Assembly: GCF_027530345.1 (NCBI RefSeq)
Contig: NZ_JAPZQK010000018.1
Location: forward strand, 1-64,000
DNA length: 64,000 nucleotides
From: Silanimonas sp.
GTDB taxonomy: Bacteria > Pseudomonadota > Gammaproteobacteria > Xanthomonadales > Xanthomonadaceae
Direction: 5' to 3'
The first letter of the stretch is position 1; the number at the start of each line of letters is the position of its first letter. The notes beneath the pieces were generated by a model. The model was not told the DNA's origin and made no database searches. It worked only from the letters and a program-made list of their open reading frames with translations. Of this stretch, positions 48,231-63,970 are shown in pieces. A program made the position numbers and the translations under genes.

Positions 48231-50281
48231 CAGCGGGTCTCCGGGATCCAACGGCGTTCGACTTGCACGATACGCGCCTCGCCGTGGCGGAGGACGTCAA
48301 TCGCGAAGCGCTCGCCCTCTCCCGCCAAAGCAGCCTGCAACGCTGGCCGGAGGCGATCCAGACCGTCGACGGTCTGGCCCGCGATGCGAACCACGACATC
48401 GCCAGCCTTCAGGTGCGCAAGGCCGGCCGCACCGCCACCTTCGACGACCTGAAGAAGCACGCCGGATTGGTCGAGCGGCAAATCGCGTTCCACGCGGTCG
48501 TGGAAGCCCAGTTCACGGAACTGCGCACGCAGGCTCGAGACGTCCATGGTCCGCAATCCCGAGACCGGCACCGGCGACGCCACGAGGGTGGTCGTCCAAC
48601 GTTGGCGCTCCGTGCCGCGCAGGCCCTCGAACACCACGCGATCGCCGATCTCGAACTCCCGAACGCGCTGGGCGAACAGTTCGGCGCGGGAATCGTTGAC
48701 GGCCTCCAGCGGCTGGCCCTCCAGCCCCGTCACGAGGTCACCGACCTTCGCGCCGGCCGCGGCAAGCGCACTACCCGGGTACAGGCGGGTGATGCGGAAA
48801 CCCGATGACGGCAGGCCCATGGTCTGCGCCAGCGAGGTCGGGATGGGCTGGACCTCGACGCCCGCCCAGGCCTTCGGCAGCTCCGGAAGCGGCTGCCGCG
48901 AACGGTCGCCCCAGGCCGGCGTGAGCGCCGACAGGAGCCGTTGCCCGTCGGCGAGGTACTCGAGGACCACCGGCGTGGCGGGCCGCCGAGCAGCCGACCA
49001 CGGCGCCAGGTCGGCCACGGCCGCCACCGGCTGGCCGTCGACCTTCAGCAGCACGGCACCGGCCGGCAATGGCGGACGCGCCGTCGCGGCCGGGCCGCCG
49101 GCTCGCAGGCTGGCCACCAGCAGGCCGCGTTCGACATCGAGACGACGCCGCTCGCTCATCGTCGGCGTGAGCGCCTGAACGGCGATGCCGAAGGGCGCGA
49201 ACGAAGCGGACTCACCGCGCGTTTCCCCGGTGTCCTCAGGTGTGACGCGCACGGTGCGCTCGTCCGGACCGCGGGCGACGCGCAGCGCGATCGCTTGGCC
49301 GGCGACAAGCTCGGCCAGACGGCGCTGGATGGCCGGGACATCGACCGCCTGCGGGGCGTCCAGCGCCACGCCGTCGAGCGACAGCAGGCGATCGCCGGGC
49401 TCGAGCCCGGCCTTGGCGGCAGCCCCCGCACGCTCGACCGCGGTGACCATCACGCCCTTCGTCTCGCCGCTTCCACGCAGCGAGCGGAGGCGAAGCCCCA
49501 GCGTGCTGCGTTGCACGCGCCCCTTGGCAATCAGTTCGGCGACCACCGCCTTGACGTCATCGGCGGGAATCGCGAACGCGAGATCGCCGCCGAACAGCAT
49601 GCCGCGCGTGTTGACGCCGACGATGCGGCCCTCGAGATCGACCAGCGGGCCGCCGGAGTTGCCGGGCGCGATCGCGGCATCGTGCTGGATCCACGCGTAG
49701 TAGCGGCCGGTCGGTGCATCGGCATCGAGGCTGTCCTCGTAGTCGGCCTCATCTTCGAACAGCGAGACCAGCAAGCGACGCGGATTGTTGACGACGCCGG
49801 CACTCAGCGAATTCGACAGCCCCCAAGGGGCACCCATGGCCAGCACGGTTTCGCCGGGCCGGAGGTCGTCGGATTCGGCGAAGCGCGCGAACGGCATCGG
49901 CGTCGGGACGCCCTGTACCTTCAGAACGGCGAGATCGGCGGCGGTGTCCTGCCCGACGAGGAGGGCCTCGCGCTCACGGCCATCGCCGAACACCACCCGG
50001 AAACTGCGGCCCTTGTCGGTGACGTGGGCGTTGGTCGCGATGTGGCCTTCGGCGCTGATCACCGTGCCGCTGCCGCTGCCGACGCTGAGCTTGGGCTCGC
50101 CGGCCTCGAAATCCTCGCGCACCACGAGGATGCTGACGACGTGGGGCATTACCGCTTCGCGCGCCTGCGCCAGGTCTTCCACCGACGGCCCCGCGGCGAA
50201 GGCCGCGGGGGACGGGACGAAGGCGGCGCCAGCAACGGCGAGGATGGCGGCGAGGAAGAAACGGGGGGGGCGGTTAGGCAT
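48230..50281 (-). CDS. HtrA/DegP-like periplasmic serine protease with several PDZ-like domains
   Basis: A 683-residue exported protease. The signal peptide ends near residue 30. The catalytic triad is His86 in TNAHV, Asp116 in ADLAVLKV and Ser209 in APGNSGGPL. After the protease domain come at least three PDZ-like modules (about 250-340, 370-470 and 480-680, the last part with GDVVVRIAGQTVDGLDRLRPAL), more than in DegP. It probably degrades misfolded envelope proteins. Start 50281 (MPNRPPRFF) lies 28 nt after gyrA. The downstream gene encodes a protease-fold protein lacking the triad. Confidence 0.8.
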   Translation of the reverse strand: MPNRPPRFFLAAILAVAGAAFVPSPAAFAAGPSVEDLAQAREAVMPHVVSILVVREDFEAGEPKLSVGSGSGTVISAEGHIATNAHVTDKGRSFRVVFGDGREREALLVGQDTAADLAVLKVQGVPTPMPFARFAESDDLRPGETVLAMGAPWGLSNSLSAGVVNNPRRLLVSLFEDEADYEDSLDADAPTGRYYAWIQHDAAIAPGNSGGPLVDLEGRIVGVNTRGMLFGGDLAFAIPADDVKAVVAELIAKGRVQRSTLGLRLRSLRGSGETKGVMVTAVERAGAAAKAGLEPGDRLLSLDGVALDAPQAVDVPAIQRRLAELVAGQAIALRVARGPDERTVRVTPEDTGETRGESASFAPFGIAVQALTPTMSERRRLDVERGLLVASLRAGGPAATARPPLPAGAVLLKVDGQPVAAVADLAPWSAARRPATPVVLEYLADGQRLLSALTPAWGDRSRQPLPELPKAWAGVEVQPIPTSLAQTMGLPSSGFRITRLYPGSALAAAGAKVGDLVTGLEGQPLEAVNDSRAELFAQRVREFEIGDRVVFEGLRGTERQRWTTTLVASPVPVSGLRTMDVSSLRAQFRELGFHDRVERDLPLDQSGVLLQVVEGGGAAGLAHLKAGDVVVRIAGQTVDGLDRLRPALQAALAGEGERFAIDVLRHGEARIVQVERRWIPETR

Positions 50282-50309
50282 CGGGACGTCCTGTTCGACG
50301 CCTTGGGCG

Positions 50310-52907
<2,598 letters not shown>

Positions 52908-52935
52908 CGGACTCAACAGCGATTCGGAAGCCCCG

Positions 52936-52941
52936 AGTGTA
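52936..52941 (-). promoter_or_regulatory. gyrA: Candidate -10 box of gyrA
   Basis: TACACT on the minus strand, 28 nt upstream of the gyrA ATG, with a weak -35 (TGTCGT) 17 bp further upstream. Confidence 0.4.
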
Positions 52942-53014
52942 CCAGAGCGACGCTGCTCACGACATCCGTTCCCCCGGACAAATCAATGACTTACAAGCTC
53001 CCGCGATCCCCGGG

Positions 53015-53037
53015 GCGCGCTCTGGCGCGCGCTCTGG
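53015..53037. repeat. Tandem duplication between mtnA and gyrA
   Basis: GCGCGCTCTGG occurs twice (53015-53025 and 53027-53037) with a 12-bp period. It lies in the 164-bp region between the two leftward genes. Its role is unknown. Confidence 0.45.
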
Positions 53038-53071
53038 AATGCCTCGGGCGCGGACACCGTCAAGGCCGTCC

Positions 53072-54127
53072 TCAGCCTGCCCCGAACACCGCCCGCATCG
53101 CCGCCTCGTCCGGCCGCTCGATCACGCCCTTCTCGGTCACGATGACGTCGATCAGCGAACCCGGCGTCACGTCGAAGACCGGGTTCCAGGCGGCCACGCC
53201 CTCGGCCACCACCCGCTGACCACCCGCGAACAGCAATTCGCGCGCGTCACGGAGTTCGATCTCGATGTCGTCACCGTGCTTCGTGGCCATGTCGACCGTG
53301 GACGAAGGCGCCACCACCATCACCTTGACGCCATGGTGCTTCGCCGAGATCGCATGGGCATAGGTGCCGATCTTGTTGGCCGTGTCGCCATTGGCGCAGA
53401 TGCGGTCGGCGCCGACGATGAGCCACTGCACGGCCCCGGTCTTCATCAGGTGGGCGGCGGCCGAATCGGCGATGAGGGTGGGCGGGATGCCGTCCTGCTG
53501 CAGCTCCCACGCGGTCAGGCGGGCACCCTGCCCCCACGGCCGCGTCTCGCCGGCAAAGACCTTGGCGATGCGGCGCTCGGCCACGCCGGCGCGGATCACG
53601 CCAAGCGCCGTGCCGAAGCCCGCCGTCGCCAGCGATCCGGTGTTGCAGTGCGTCAGCACGCCGCTGCCGGGCGCGATCAGCGCGGCACCGAGCTGGCCCA
53701 TGAGACGGTTCGCCGCGAGGTCTTCTCGGGCGATGGCCTCGGCCTCGGACGTGATCGCCGCAAGCCAGTCCGGCCCGGCGGCGCGAAGCGCCGTGCGCAT
53801 GCGGCGGATGGCCCACATCAGGTTCACCGCGGTGGGGCGCGAGGCGTTGAGCGCGTCGAGCTGCGCGGCCATGAGGCGCTCGGCCTCGAGGCCATCAGCC
53901 GCTTGCGTGCCCTGCCCGGCCAGGACCACGCCCCACGCGGCGGAAATGCCGATCGCCGGCGCACCACGGACGGCGAGGTCGCGGATGGCGACGGCCACCT
54001 CGGCCGCGCTGTCGCAGCGGAGGCTCACCGTCTCGAACGGCAGGCGGCGCTGGTCGAGCAGCAACAGGTGGTCGTCCATCCACTGGATGGGTCGGATGCG
54101 GTCGTAACGGTCGTAATCGAGGCTCAT
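53072..54127 (-). CDS. mtnA: S-methyl-5-thioribose-1-phosphate isomerase
   Basis: Converts 5-methylthioribose 1-phosphate to the ribulose form in methionine salvage. The 351-residue protein has [14 protein letters not shown] (53-66), the catalytic Cys in [12 protein letters not shown] and Asp in [11 protein letters not shown], plus the NKIGTYAHA helix. Its ATG is 18 bp from the divergent hypothetical gene and 6 nt after a minus-strand -10-like TAGCAT, so the mRNA may be leaderless. Confidence 0.94.
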   Translation of the reverse strand: MSLDYDRYDRIRPIQWMDDHLLLLDQRRLPFETVSLRCDSAAEVAVAIRDLAVRGAPAIGISAAWGVVLAGQGTQAADGLEAERLMAAQLDALNASRPTAVNLMWAIRRMRTALRAAGPDWLAAITSEAEAIAREDLAANRLMGQLGAALIAPGSGVLTHCNTGSLATAGFGTALGVIRAGVAERRIAKVFAGETRPWGQGARLTAWELQQDGIPPTLIADSAAAHLMKTGAVQWLIVGADRICANGDTANKIGTYAHAISAKHHGVKVMVVAPSSTVDMATKHGDDIEIELRDARELLFAGGQRVVAEGVAAWNPVFDVTPGSLIDVIVTEKGVIERPDEAAMRAVFGAG

Positions 54128-54132
54128 GCGTC

Positions 54133-54139
54133 TATGCTA
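54133..54139. promoter_or_regulatory. Shared, near-symmetric -10 region of two divergent genes
   Basis: TATGCTA reads TATGCT on the plus strand (54133-54138, 7 nt before ATG 54146) and TAGCAT on the minus strand (54139-54134, 6 nt before the mtnA ATG at 54127). The whole intergenic space is 18 bp. Both mRNAs would begin at or near their ATG. The -35 hexamers would lie inside the opposite genes and are weak. Confidence 0.45.
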
Positions 54140-54145
54140 ACCGCC

Positions 54146-54907
54146 ATGCCCACGAGCCCGAAGCGTCCGGCCAGCGTCGCCGGCACCGAAGCCCGACTCC
54201 ACGCCGCCTCGGTTCAGGCGGGTGCCGGAGCCGCCATCGACGTGGCCCTGCACACCCTGCCCCTGCTGCGGCCCTTCATCCCGAAGCGGATGCTCGACGC
54301 GGCCGAGCGGCTGAAGCCCGCCACGGTCCGCCGCGACCTGGTCAAGACGATCTACGCCCGGCACGGATTGAAACCGGCGCGCTGGGAGATCGAGAGCGTG
54401 CTCGCCGTGGCCGAGACCCAGGCGAAGCTGAGCCCGCTCACCCGCAAGGACGGCCTGCGCGACCTGCTCGGCGAGTGGCTGCCAACACCGCTGATCCAAC
54501 CCCTCCTGCGCTTCACACCGGTCGAACCGCTGGTGGCGGAAACGACCCGCGCCGTGGCCACCACTTGGGCGGCCGGGCGCTATGCCGATGCCGTCTGCCG
54601 CGTGCGGAAGGCCGGCATGGACTGGCTGCCGGCGCCGCTCGGCGAGGCGCTGGAGATCGCCCCCGCCAAGCTGCGAGACTTCAGCGCCGAAGCGCTGACG
54701 ATGGCCCTGCCGCCGCTCAAATTGGCGGCGGCTTGGGGCGGTCAGGTGCTGCGTGCCTCAGGCCGCATCGCGAAGGCTGCGGGCCGAGCCGCCCGCGAGC
54801 CCACGACAAAGCCGTCGGAGCCGTCGACGTCGGGGCGCTCGGCGAAGGCGCCACGGAAACGCGCCGCTGTCACCACACCGAAAACTCGGCGCGGCAACCC
54901 CGGCTGA
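54146..54907 (+). CDS. Hypothetical protein
   Basis: A 253-residue protein of unknown function, Ala/Leu/Arg-rich and mostly helical, with hydrophobic stretches (about 25-45, 185-200) too weak to call membrane spans and a basic, Thr/Ser/Lys-rich tail (about 215-253). No motif is recognised. ATG 54146 is preferred over 54134. Its last 38 bp overlap the convergent DUF3011 gene if that gene is read past its amber codon. Confidence 0.5.
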   Translation: MPTSPKRPASVAGTEARLHAASVQAGAGAAIDVALHTLPLLRPFIPKRMLDAAERLKPATVRRDLVKTIYARHGLKPARWEIESVLAVAETQAKLSPLTRKDGLRDLLGEWLPTPLIQPLLRFTPVEPLVAETTRAVATTWAAGRYADAVCRVRKAGMDWLPAPLGEALEIAPAKLRDFSAEALTMALPPLKLAAAWGGQVLRASGRIAKAAGRAAREPTTKPSEPSTSGRSAKAPRKRAAVTTPKTRRGNPG

Positions 54908-55655
54908 CCCACAGCCCGCGCTGGTCGAAGCCCTAGGTGTAGCCCTCGGTGCACTCGCCACGCGACAGCTGGCGCTCGAGGCGCACGTCCCGCGCGTAGC
55001 CGATGTCGCAGTACTGGGTGCGGCCGCTCTGCGATTCGCAGCGGATCGTCCGCCCGCCGCCGTGGCCATACCCGGGACCGCCGCCCCACCCACCTCCGCC
55101 CGGCCGGCCACCACCGCCCGGCCGGCCACCGCCACCGCTGGCGAATTCGCCGCGGCAGCCTTCGGCCACCCAAACGCCACGACGGTCCCAGCCCCAAGTG
55201 CGGCCTTCGATGCAGGCACCGCGCGACAGCTGGCGCACCAGCACCACGCCGCCACGGACATCCAAATCAAAGTAGTTCTGCCGGCCATTGTGGCTTTCGC
55301 AGCGGATCACCCACCCACCGCCATACCCACCACCGTAGCCATCGCCATAGCCGCCTCCGGGATGGCCCGCGTAGCCGCCGGCAACCTCGAACTCGGCGCG
55401 ACAGCCTTCACTCACCCAGACACCGCGCCGATCCCAACCCCAGGTGCGGCCTTCGATGCAGGCGCCACGCGACAGCTGGCGAACCAGGACAACGCCGCCA
55501 CGGGTGTCAACCCGGCATTGGTTGGTTCGGCCGTCGTGGCTTTCGCAACGGAAGCGCTCGGCGGGCGCGTAGCCGTACTGGGCGGCTGCAGGCATGGAGA
55601 ACGACGACGCCCCGAAGAGGGCGACGAGGGCGAAGAACGAGTGGCGTGCGGACAT
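54870..55655 (-). pseudogene. DUF3011 triple-repeat exported protein, cut by an in-frame TAG
   Basis: A signal peptide (cut after AAA) is followed by three DUF3011 repeats of about 55 residues with RCES...VVLVRQLSRGACIEGRTWGWDRRGVWVxEGCRxEF, joined by Gly-rich linkers. In the third repeat TAG at 54935-54933 stands where Trp is found in both other repeats (EGYT-stop-GFDQRGLWVSRGCRAEF), and the frame then runs to TGA at 54872-54870. So a Trp codon TGG has become TAG. Without readthrough a 240-residue product lacks the last 20 residues. Function of DUF3011 is unknown. Confidence 0.8.
55155..55510. repeat. Internal direct repeats of the DUF3011 gene
   Basis: The segments near 55165-55260 and 55410-55505 are strongly similar, both encoding QLSRGACIEGRTWGWDRRGVWV. 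They reflect duplication within the gene and could support recombination. Confidence 0.65.
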
Positions 55656-55763
55656 GGGCGGCCTCGGTCTGGATCGCGACGATGAGCATCATCAGCGATC
55701 GATGAATGGCCGGGAAATTCCGCAGCAAACGTGCGCCACACCGCGGCCGTCGATGCCGGCCGT

Positions 55764-59642
<3,879 letters not shown>

Positions 59643-59687
59643 CCAACAGGCTCCAGACGCGGTCTTGGCGTGGTTGAGACCGCGCGA

Positions 59688-62600
59688 TTATGCCGCACCA
59701 GCGAGGCGCGTGGCCTCGGCGAGATCGACCGAGACGAGTCGCGACACGCCCGGCTCGCGCATGGTGACGCCGGCGAGCTGCTTGGCCGCCTCCATCGTCG
59801 CCTTGTTGTGGCTGACGAAGAGGAACTGCACCTTCTCGCTCATCTCGCTGACCATCGTGCAGAAGCGGCCGACGTTGGCCTCATCGAGCGGTGCGTCGAC
59901 CTCGTCGAGCAGGCAGAACGGTGCGGGATTCAGACGGAAGATCGCGAACACCAGCGAGACCGCCGTCAGCGCCTTCTCGCCGCCGGACAGCAAGCTGATG
60001 TTGGAGACACGCTTGCCCGGCGGGCGCGCCATGATGGCGACGCCGGTGTCGAGAAGGTCCTCGCCGGTGAGTTCGAGGTAGGCGTGGCCGCCACCGAACA
60101 GGCGCGGGAAGAGTTCCTGCACGCCGGCATTGACGCGATCGAAGGTTTCCTTGAATCGGCCGCGGGTCTCGCGGTCGATCTTGCGGATGGCGTCTTCGAG
60201 CTGCTCCAGCGCGGCAACGAGGTCGGCGTTCTGGGTGTCGAGGTAGGCCTTGCGCTCGCTCTGCTCGGCGAACTCCTGGATGGCCGCCAGGTTGACTGGC
60301 TCCAGCCGGCGCATCTTGCCTTCCAGCTCGCCGATGCTGCGCGCCCAACTGGCCGCGTCCGCCTGCTCCGGCAGGCCAGCCACGACCGCCTCGAGTTCGA
60401 GGCCGGCGGTGGCGATCGCTTCCACCTGCTGCTGCGCCTTGATCTCCAGCGCCTGCGCTTCCATCCGTCGCTGGGCGATGCGCTCGCGCTGCGCAATGGC
60501 GGCCTGGTCGCGTTGCTGGCGCTTGTGCTCGTAGCCGCGCAGTTCCTGCTCGATGCCGTCGAGGTTCGCGCGCGCCGTCGCGAGGTCTTTCTCGGCGATC
60601 ACGCGCTGCTCGAGCAGCAGTTGGCGCTCGCCATCGAGCGTGTGGATCGGGCTGTCGCCGTCCTGCAGCTGGGCCGCAAGCTCGTCGCGGCGGCTGGCGA
60701 GCTGGGCTTGCTGGCCGCGCAGGCGCGACAGCGACTGGTTGAGTGCATTGACACGGGTGCGCTGCGCCTCGAGCGCCAGCGCCAGCTGGTGGGCCGAATC
60801 GCGGGCCTCACGCGCCGACATCCGCGCCATCTCGCGCTGCTCGGTGAAGAGGCGGCGCTCGTTCTCCAGCGTGATTCGCTGCGTCTCGAGGTCGCCCATG
60901 CGCTCGGTGGCGACTTCGAGGCGCCCACGGGCCTCGCGCACTTCGACCTGCGCCGATTCCATCGACGTGGCGATCTGCGCCAGCTCGCGATCCAACGCGG
61001 CCATGCGGCCCTGCGCGGTTTCCAGCCGGCCCTTCTGGCTCTGCAGCTGGCCGCCCATCTCGGAAACGCTGCGATGCGCGAGGTACAGCGTGCGCTGCGC
61101 GTCTTCGCGGGCCTGCTCGGCCACCAGCAAGGCATCGCGGTGGGCGTGCTGGCCTTCGACCAGCGCCTGCTCGCGCGCCGCGAGGGCCACGATCTGCTGC
61201 TTGAGTTCGTTGATCTCGCGCTCGCGGGCCAAGGCGCCCTGCTGCGCCTCGCCGCTCTTGTTGAAGCGCAGCCAGCCCGGGCCTTCCCAGACGCCGGTGC
61301 GATCGATGATGGCCTCGCCCGTGCGCAGGCCAGCCCGGTGCGCCTCGGCTTCGCCGGAGGCCAGCGCCTCGACGGCATGGATAGGCGCCAACAGCGCGCG
61401 GATGGCCCGCGGCCCTTGCACCTTGGCGGCGAGGCTGCTGGCCGGCACGTCGATGCCGCCCGTCGCACCGTCGACCAAGGCCACCCGACCCTGCGCCAGG
61501 CGGGCCACCGCGTCGCGCACGCTGCCGGCGTCGTCGTGGACAACCGCTTCGAGCAGGTGGCCGAGCACCGTCTCGACGGCGGTTTCCCAGCCCGGCTCAA
61601 CCGTCAGCACCTCGCCGAGACGCGGCAGTTCAGCCAGACCCTGTGACTTCAGCCACTCGAGCGCGCCGCTCTTCTCCTGTCCCAGCGCGGCGTGCTGCAA
61701 GGCCTCGAGCGAGGCCATGCGGCCCTTGGCGGCCTGCGTGGCCTTGCGCGTTTCGGCAAGCTCGGTCTGCTGCTGGCGCTGCTGCTCCTGGATCTCGAGC
61801 AGTGCGGCCTTCTTGGCGTCGAGAATCTCGGCCAGCGCATCGAGCCCGGCACGCTTGGTTTCGTGTTCGAGCGCCAACGTCTCCATCGCTTCGCTGAGCG
61901 TTGTGAGGTCGAGGCCGGCCCGCTCGGTGGCCAGCGTCTCGCGGCGGCGGTTGGCCTCCATCGACTGGCGTTCGAGGAATTCGATCTTGGTGCGCTCCAC
62001 CTCGGCCGCCCGCGAGGACTCGGCGTACGAACGCGCATAGTCGTCCCAGCGGCGCTGCCAGTCGGCGAGCTTGGTTTCCGCCTCACGCAGGGCGTCCTGG
62101 CGATCCTCGTCACCGCCGCGCAGGGTCTCGAGGCGCGGCTCGGCTTCGGCCACCTGTTCTTCCAGCTGCATCAGCTGGGCAGCATCGGCCTCGATGTGGT
62201 GCATCACCTCGGCCAGCGCCTCGTCGGCTTCGGCGCGGGCGGTCTCGATGCGCCGCTTCAGTTCCCGCTGGTGCTGGATCTGCTGTTCGATGCGTGCGAT
62301 CTCGCCGCCGATGCGGTAGCTCTCGGCCTGCGCGCGGCCAAGGTGCTGGCTGGCCTCGGCGTGCTGCTCACGGGTCAATTCGCCCTGCTCTTCGGCGGTG
62401 CGCTGCTCGGCGAGCAGTTCCTGGAGCTTCGTCTCGTCGTCCAACAGCGCGGCATTCAGCGCTTCCGACTGGGCCTGCAGGCGACGGTACTCGAGCGCCT
62501 TGAGCTGGGCGTCCTTTTCGCGGTGTTCGGCCTGCAGGGCCTGGTACTGCTCGGCGGCACGGGCCTGGCGCCTGAGGTGCTCGAGCTGCTTGTCGATCTC

Positions 62601-63197
62601 CTCGCGCAGGTCGTTGAGGCGGTCGAGGTTGTCGCGCGTACCCTTGATGCGGCTTTCGGTCTCCTTGCGGCGCTCCTTGTACTTGGAGATGCCGGCGGCT
62701 TCCTCGAGGAACAGGCGCAACTCTTCGGGCTTGGAATCGATGACCTGCGAGATCATGCCCTGCTCGATGATCGAGTAGCTGCGCGGGCCGAGGCCGGTGC
62801 CGAGGAACAGGTCAGTGATGTCGCGGCGGCGGCAGCGCGCGCCGTTGAGGAAATAGCTGCTCTGCCCGTCGCGCGAGACCAGGCGCTTCACCGAGATCTC
62901 GTTGTACTTCGCGAATTCGCCACCGATGGCCTGGTCGCTGTTGTCAAACACCAGTTCCACCGTGGCCTGCGAGACCGGCTTGCGCGACGACGAACCGGAG
63001 AAGATCACGTCGGTGAAGGAATCACCGCGCAGGCGGCTCGCCGAACTCTCGCCCATCACCCAGCGCACCGCGTCGATGATGTTCGACTTGCCGCAGCCGT
63101 TCGGACCGACGACACCGGTCATGTTGGTGGGCAGGTGCAGGGTGGTCGGGTCGACGAAGCTCTTGAAGCCGGCGAGCTTGATGGTGGACAGACGCAT
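59688..63197 (-). CDS. smc: Chromosome partition protein Smc
   Basis: The 1169-residue condensin ATPase. Walker A is GPNGCGKSN (31-39), the two long coiled-coil arms flank a hinge at about residues 510-640, and the C-terminal head has signature LLSGGEKALTAVSL and Walker B FCLLDEVDAPLDEAN. It organises the chromosome with ScpA and ScpB, which are not in the window. Ends with TAA. Confidence 0.97.
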   Translation of the reverse strand: MRLSTIKLAGFKSFVDPTTLHLPTNMTGVVGPNGCGKSNIIDAVRWVMGESSASRLRGDSFTDVIFSGSSSRKPVSQATVELVFDNSDQAIGGEFAKYNEISVKRLVSRDGQSSYFLNGARCRRRDITDLFLGTGLGPRSYSIIEQGMISQVIDSKPEELRLFLEEAAGISKYKERRKETESRIKGTRDNLDRLNDLREEIDKQLEHLRRQARAAEQYQALQAEHREKDAQLKALEYRRLQAQSEALNAALLDDETKLQELLAEQRTAEEQGELTREQHAEASQHLGRAQAESYRIGGEIARIEQQIQHQRELKRRIETARAEADEALAEVMHHIEADAAQLMQLEEQVAEAEPRLETLRGGDEDRQDALREAETKLADWQRRWDDYARSYAESSRAAEVERTKIEFLERQSMEANRRRETLATERAGLDLTTLSEAMETLALEHETKRAGLDALAEILDAKKAALLEIQEQQRQQQTELAETRKATQAAKGRMASLEALQHAALGQEKSGALEWLKSQGLAELPRLGEVLTVEPGWETAVETVLGHLLEAVVHDDAGSVRDAVARLAQGRVALVDGATGGIDVPASSLAAKVQGPRAIRALLAPIHAVEALASGEAEAHRAGLRTGEAIIDRTGVWEGPGWLRFNKSGEAQQGALAREREINELKQQIVALAAREQALVEGQHAHRDALLVAEQAREDAQRTLYLAHRSVSEMGGQLQSQKGRLETAQGRMAALDRELAQIATSMESAQVEVREARGRLEVATERMGDLETQRITLENERRLFTEQREMARMSAREARDSAHQLALALEAQRTRVNALNQSLSRLRGQQAQLASRRDELAAQLQDGDSPIHTLDGERQLLLEQRVIAEKDLATARANLDGIEQELRGYEHKRQQRDQAAIAQRERIAQRRMEAQALEIKAQQQVEAIATAGLELEAVVAGLPEQADAASWARSIGELEGKMRRLEPVNLAAIQEFAEQSERKAYLDTQNADLVAALEQLEDAIRKIDRETRGRFKETFDRVNAGVQELFPRLFGGGHAYLELTGEDLLDTGVAIMARPPGKRVSNISLLSGGEKALTAVSLVFAIFRLNPAPFCLLDEVDAPLDEANVGRFCTMVSEMSEKVQFLFVSHNKATMEAAKQLAGVTMREPGVSRLVSVDLAEATRLAGAA

Positions 63198-63319
63198 GCG
63201 CAGGGCGATCCGGTGGCTCGAAGCGGGCGGGAAAGCACCGGCTCCGGGAGCGTTGAATTCGGGATGCTCGGCGATGCAAGTCCTTGATTCGAAGGAAATT
63301 GCACCCCGGGCGGCCTGCC

Positions 63320-63325
63320 AGTGTA
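63320..63325 (-). promoter_or_regulatory. smc: Candidate -10 box of smc
   Basis: TACACT on the minus strand, about 120 nt upstream of the smc ATG and directly after the BolA gene stop. No convincing -35 hexamer. Confidence 0.35.
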
Positions 63326-63329
63326 ACGA

Positions 63330-63638
63330 CTACGGGGCGGCCTCGCCCGGGGCACGGGCCTCGATGGCCAAGGCATGGATGTCGGTCGCCATCAGGGTCC
63401 CGAGCGCTTCGTAGATGAGGCGATGACGGGCGATCGGACGGAGGCCGGCGAAGGCCTCCGCCACGACCCGAACCGAGAAATGGCTGCGGCCATCAGCCGC
63501 GCCGGCATGGCCACGGTGCTTGTGGCTGTCGTCGACCACCTCCAGGGACTGCGGCTGCAGGGCCGTCCTCAACCGCGCTTCGATCTCGGCGCCACGGGCC
63601 TCCCGGGGGAGACCGCCCTCGATGGCGGGGTCGCTCAT
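63330..63638 (-). CDS. BolA family protein
   Basis: A 102-residue BolA-like protein with the class II KH-like fold (VVDDSHKHRGHAGAADGRSHFSVRVVAEAF) and the conserved His of the FVxRH-like segment (RPIARHRLIYEAL). It probably works with monothiol glutaredoxins in iron-sulfur handling or envelope-stress regulation. The gene ends with TAG, a genuine terminal amber stop. Its start overlaps the YciI gene. Confidence 0.88.
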   Translation of the reverse strand: MSDPAIEGGLPREARGAEIEARLRTALQPQSLEVVDDSHKHRGHAGAADGRSHFSVRVVAEAFAGLRPIARHRLIYEALGTLMATDIHALAIEARAPGEAAP

Positions 63639-63958
63639 GGCAGCACCGGAAGGAAGGGCTGTACGTCGACGCGCGCATAGACGCCGGCGGCGACGTAAGG
63701 ATCGTCGGCCGCCCAGGCTTGTGCGGCGGCGAGATCGCCGAAGGCGGCAACGATCAGGCTTCCGGAGACACCCCCATCGGCAGGTGGCACGCCATCCTGA
63801 CGCGGCAGTGGGCCGGCGAGCTTCAATCGGCCAGCGGAGGCCAGCGTCTCTAGGCGCGCTAGGTGCGCCGGTCGCGCCGCGGCGCGGGCCGGGCCGGTAC
63901 CGTCGGCATCGTGTCCGAGAATCACGTACCAGCGGGTCGGAGAATTCGGATTCGTCAT
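63635..63958 (-). CDS. YciI family protein
   Basis: A 107-residue ferredoxin-like-fold protein of the YciI family with WYVILGHDADGTGPARAAARPAHLARLETLASAGRL and a dimerising strand pair; the conserved His/Asp of the family (HDADG, RPAHL) are present. Function is unclear. The ATG at 63958 lies 6 nt after a TACACT box, so the mRNA may be leaderless. It overlaps the BolA gene by ATGA. Confidence 0.85.
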   Translation of the reverse strand: MTNPNSPTRWYVILGHDADGTGPARAAARPAHLARLETLASAGRLKLAGPLPRQDGVPPADGGVSGSLIVAAFGDLAAAQAWAADDPYVAAGVYARVDVQPFLPVLP

Positions 63959-63964
63959 CCGCCC

Positions 63965-63970
63965 AGTGTA
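63965..63970 (-). promoter_or_regulatory. -10 box directly before the YciI gene
   Basis: TACACT on the minus strand followed by 6 nt and then ATG. The predicted start point coincides with the start codon. A TAGACT hexamer on the plus strand at 63990-63995 could drive a divergent gene outside the window. Confidence 0.4.

Noticed and set aside
53015-53037. Duplicated GCGCGCTCTGG as a possible transposon target duplication.
   Set aside because: Copies are only 1 bp apart with nothing between them; a small tandem duplication is enough.
59700-63190. Long open frames on the plus strand opposite smc, gyrA and other genes.
   Set aside because: They are by-products of high GC at third codon positions; their translations are Arg/Ala/Leu-rich without family features.
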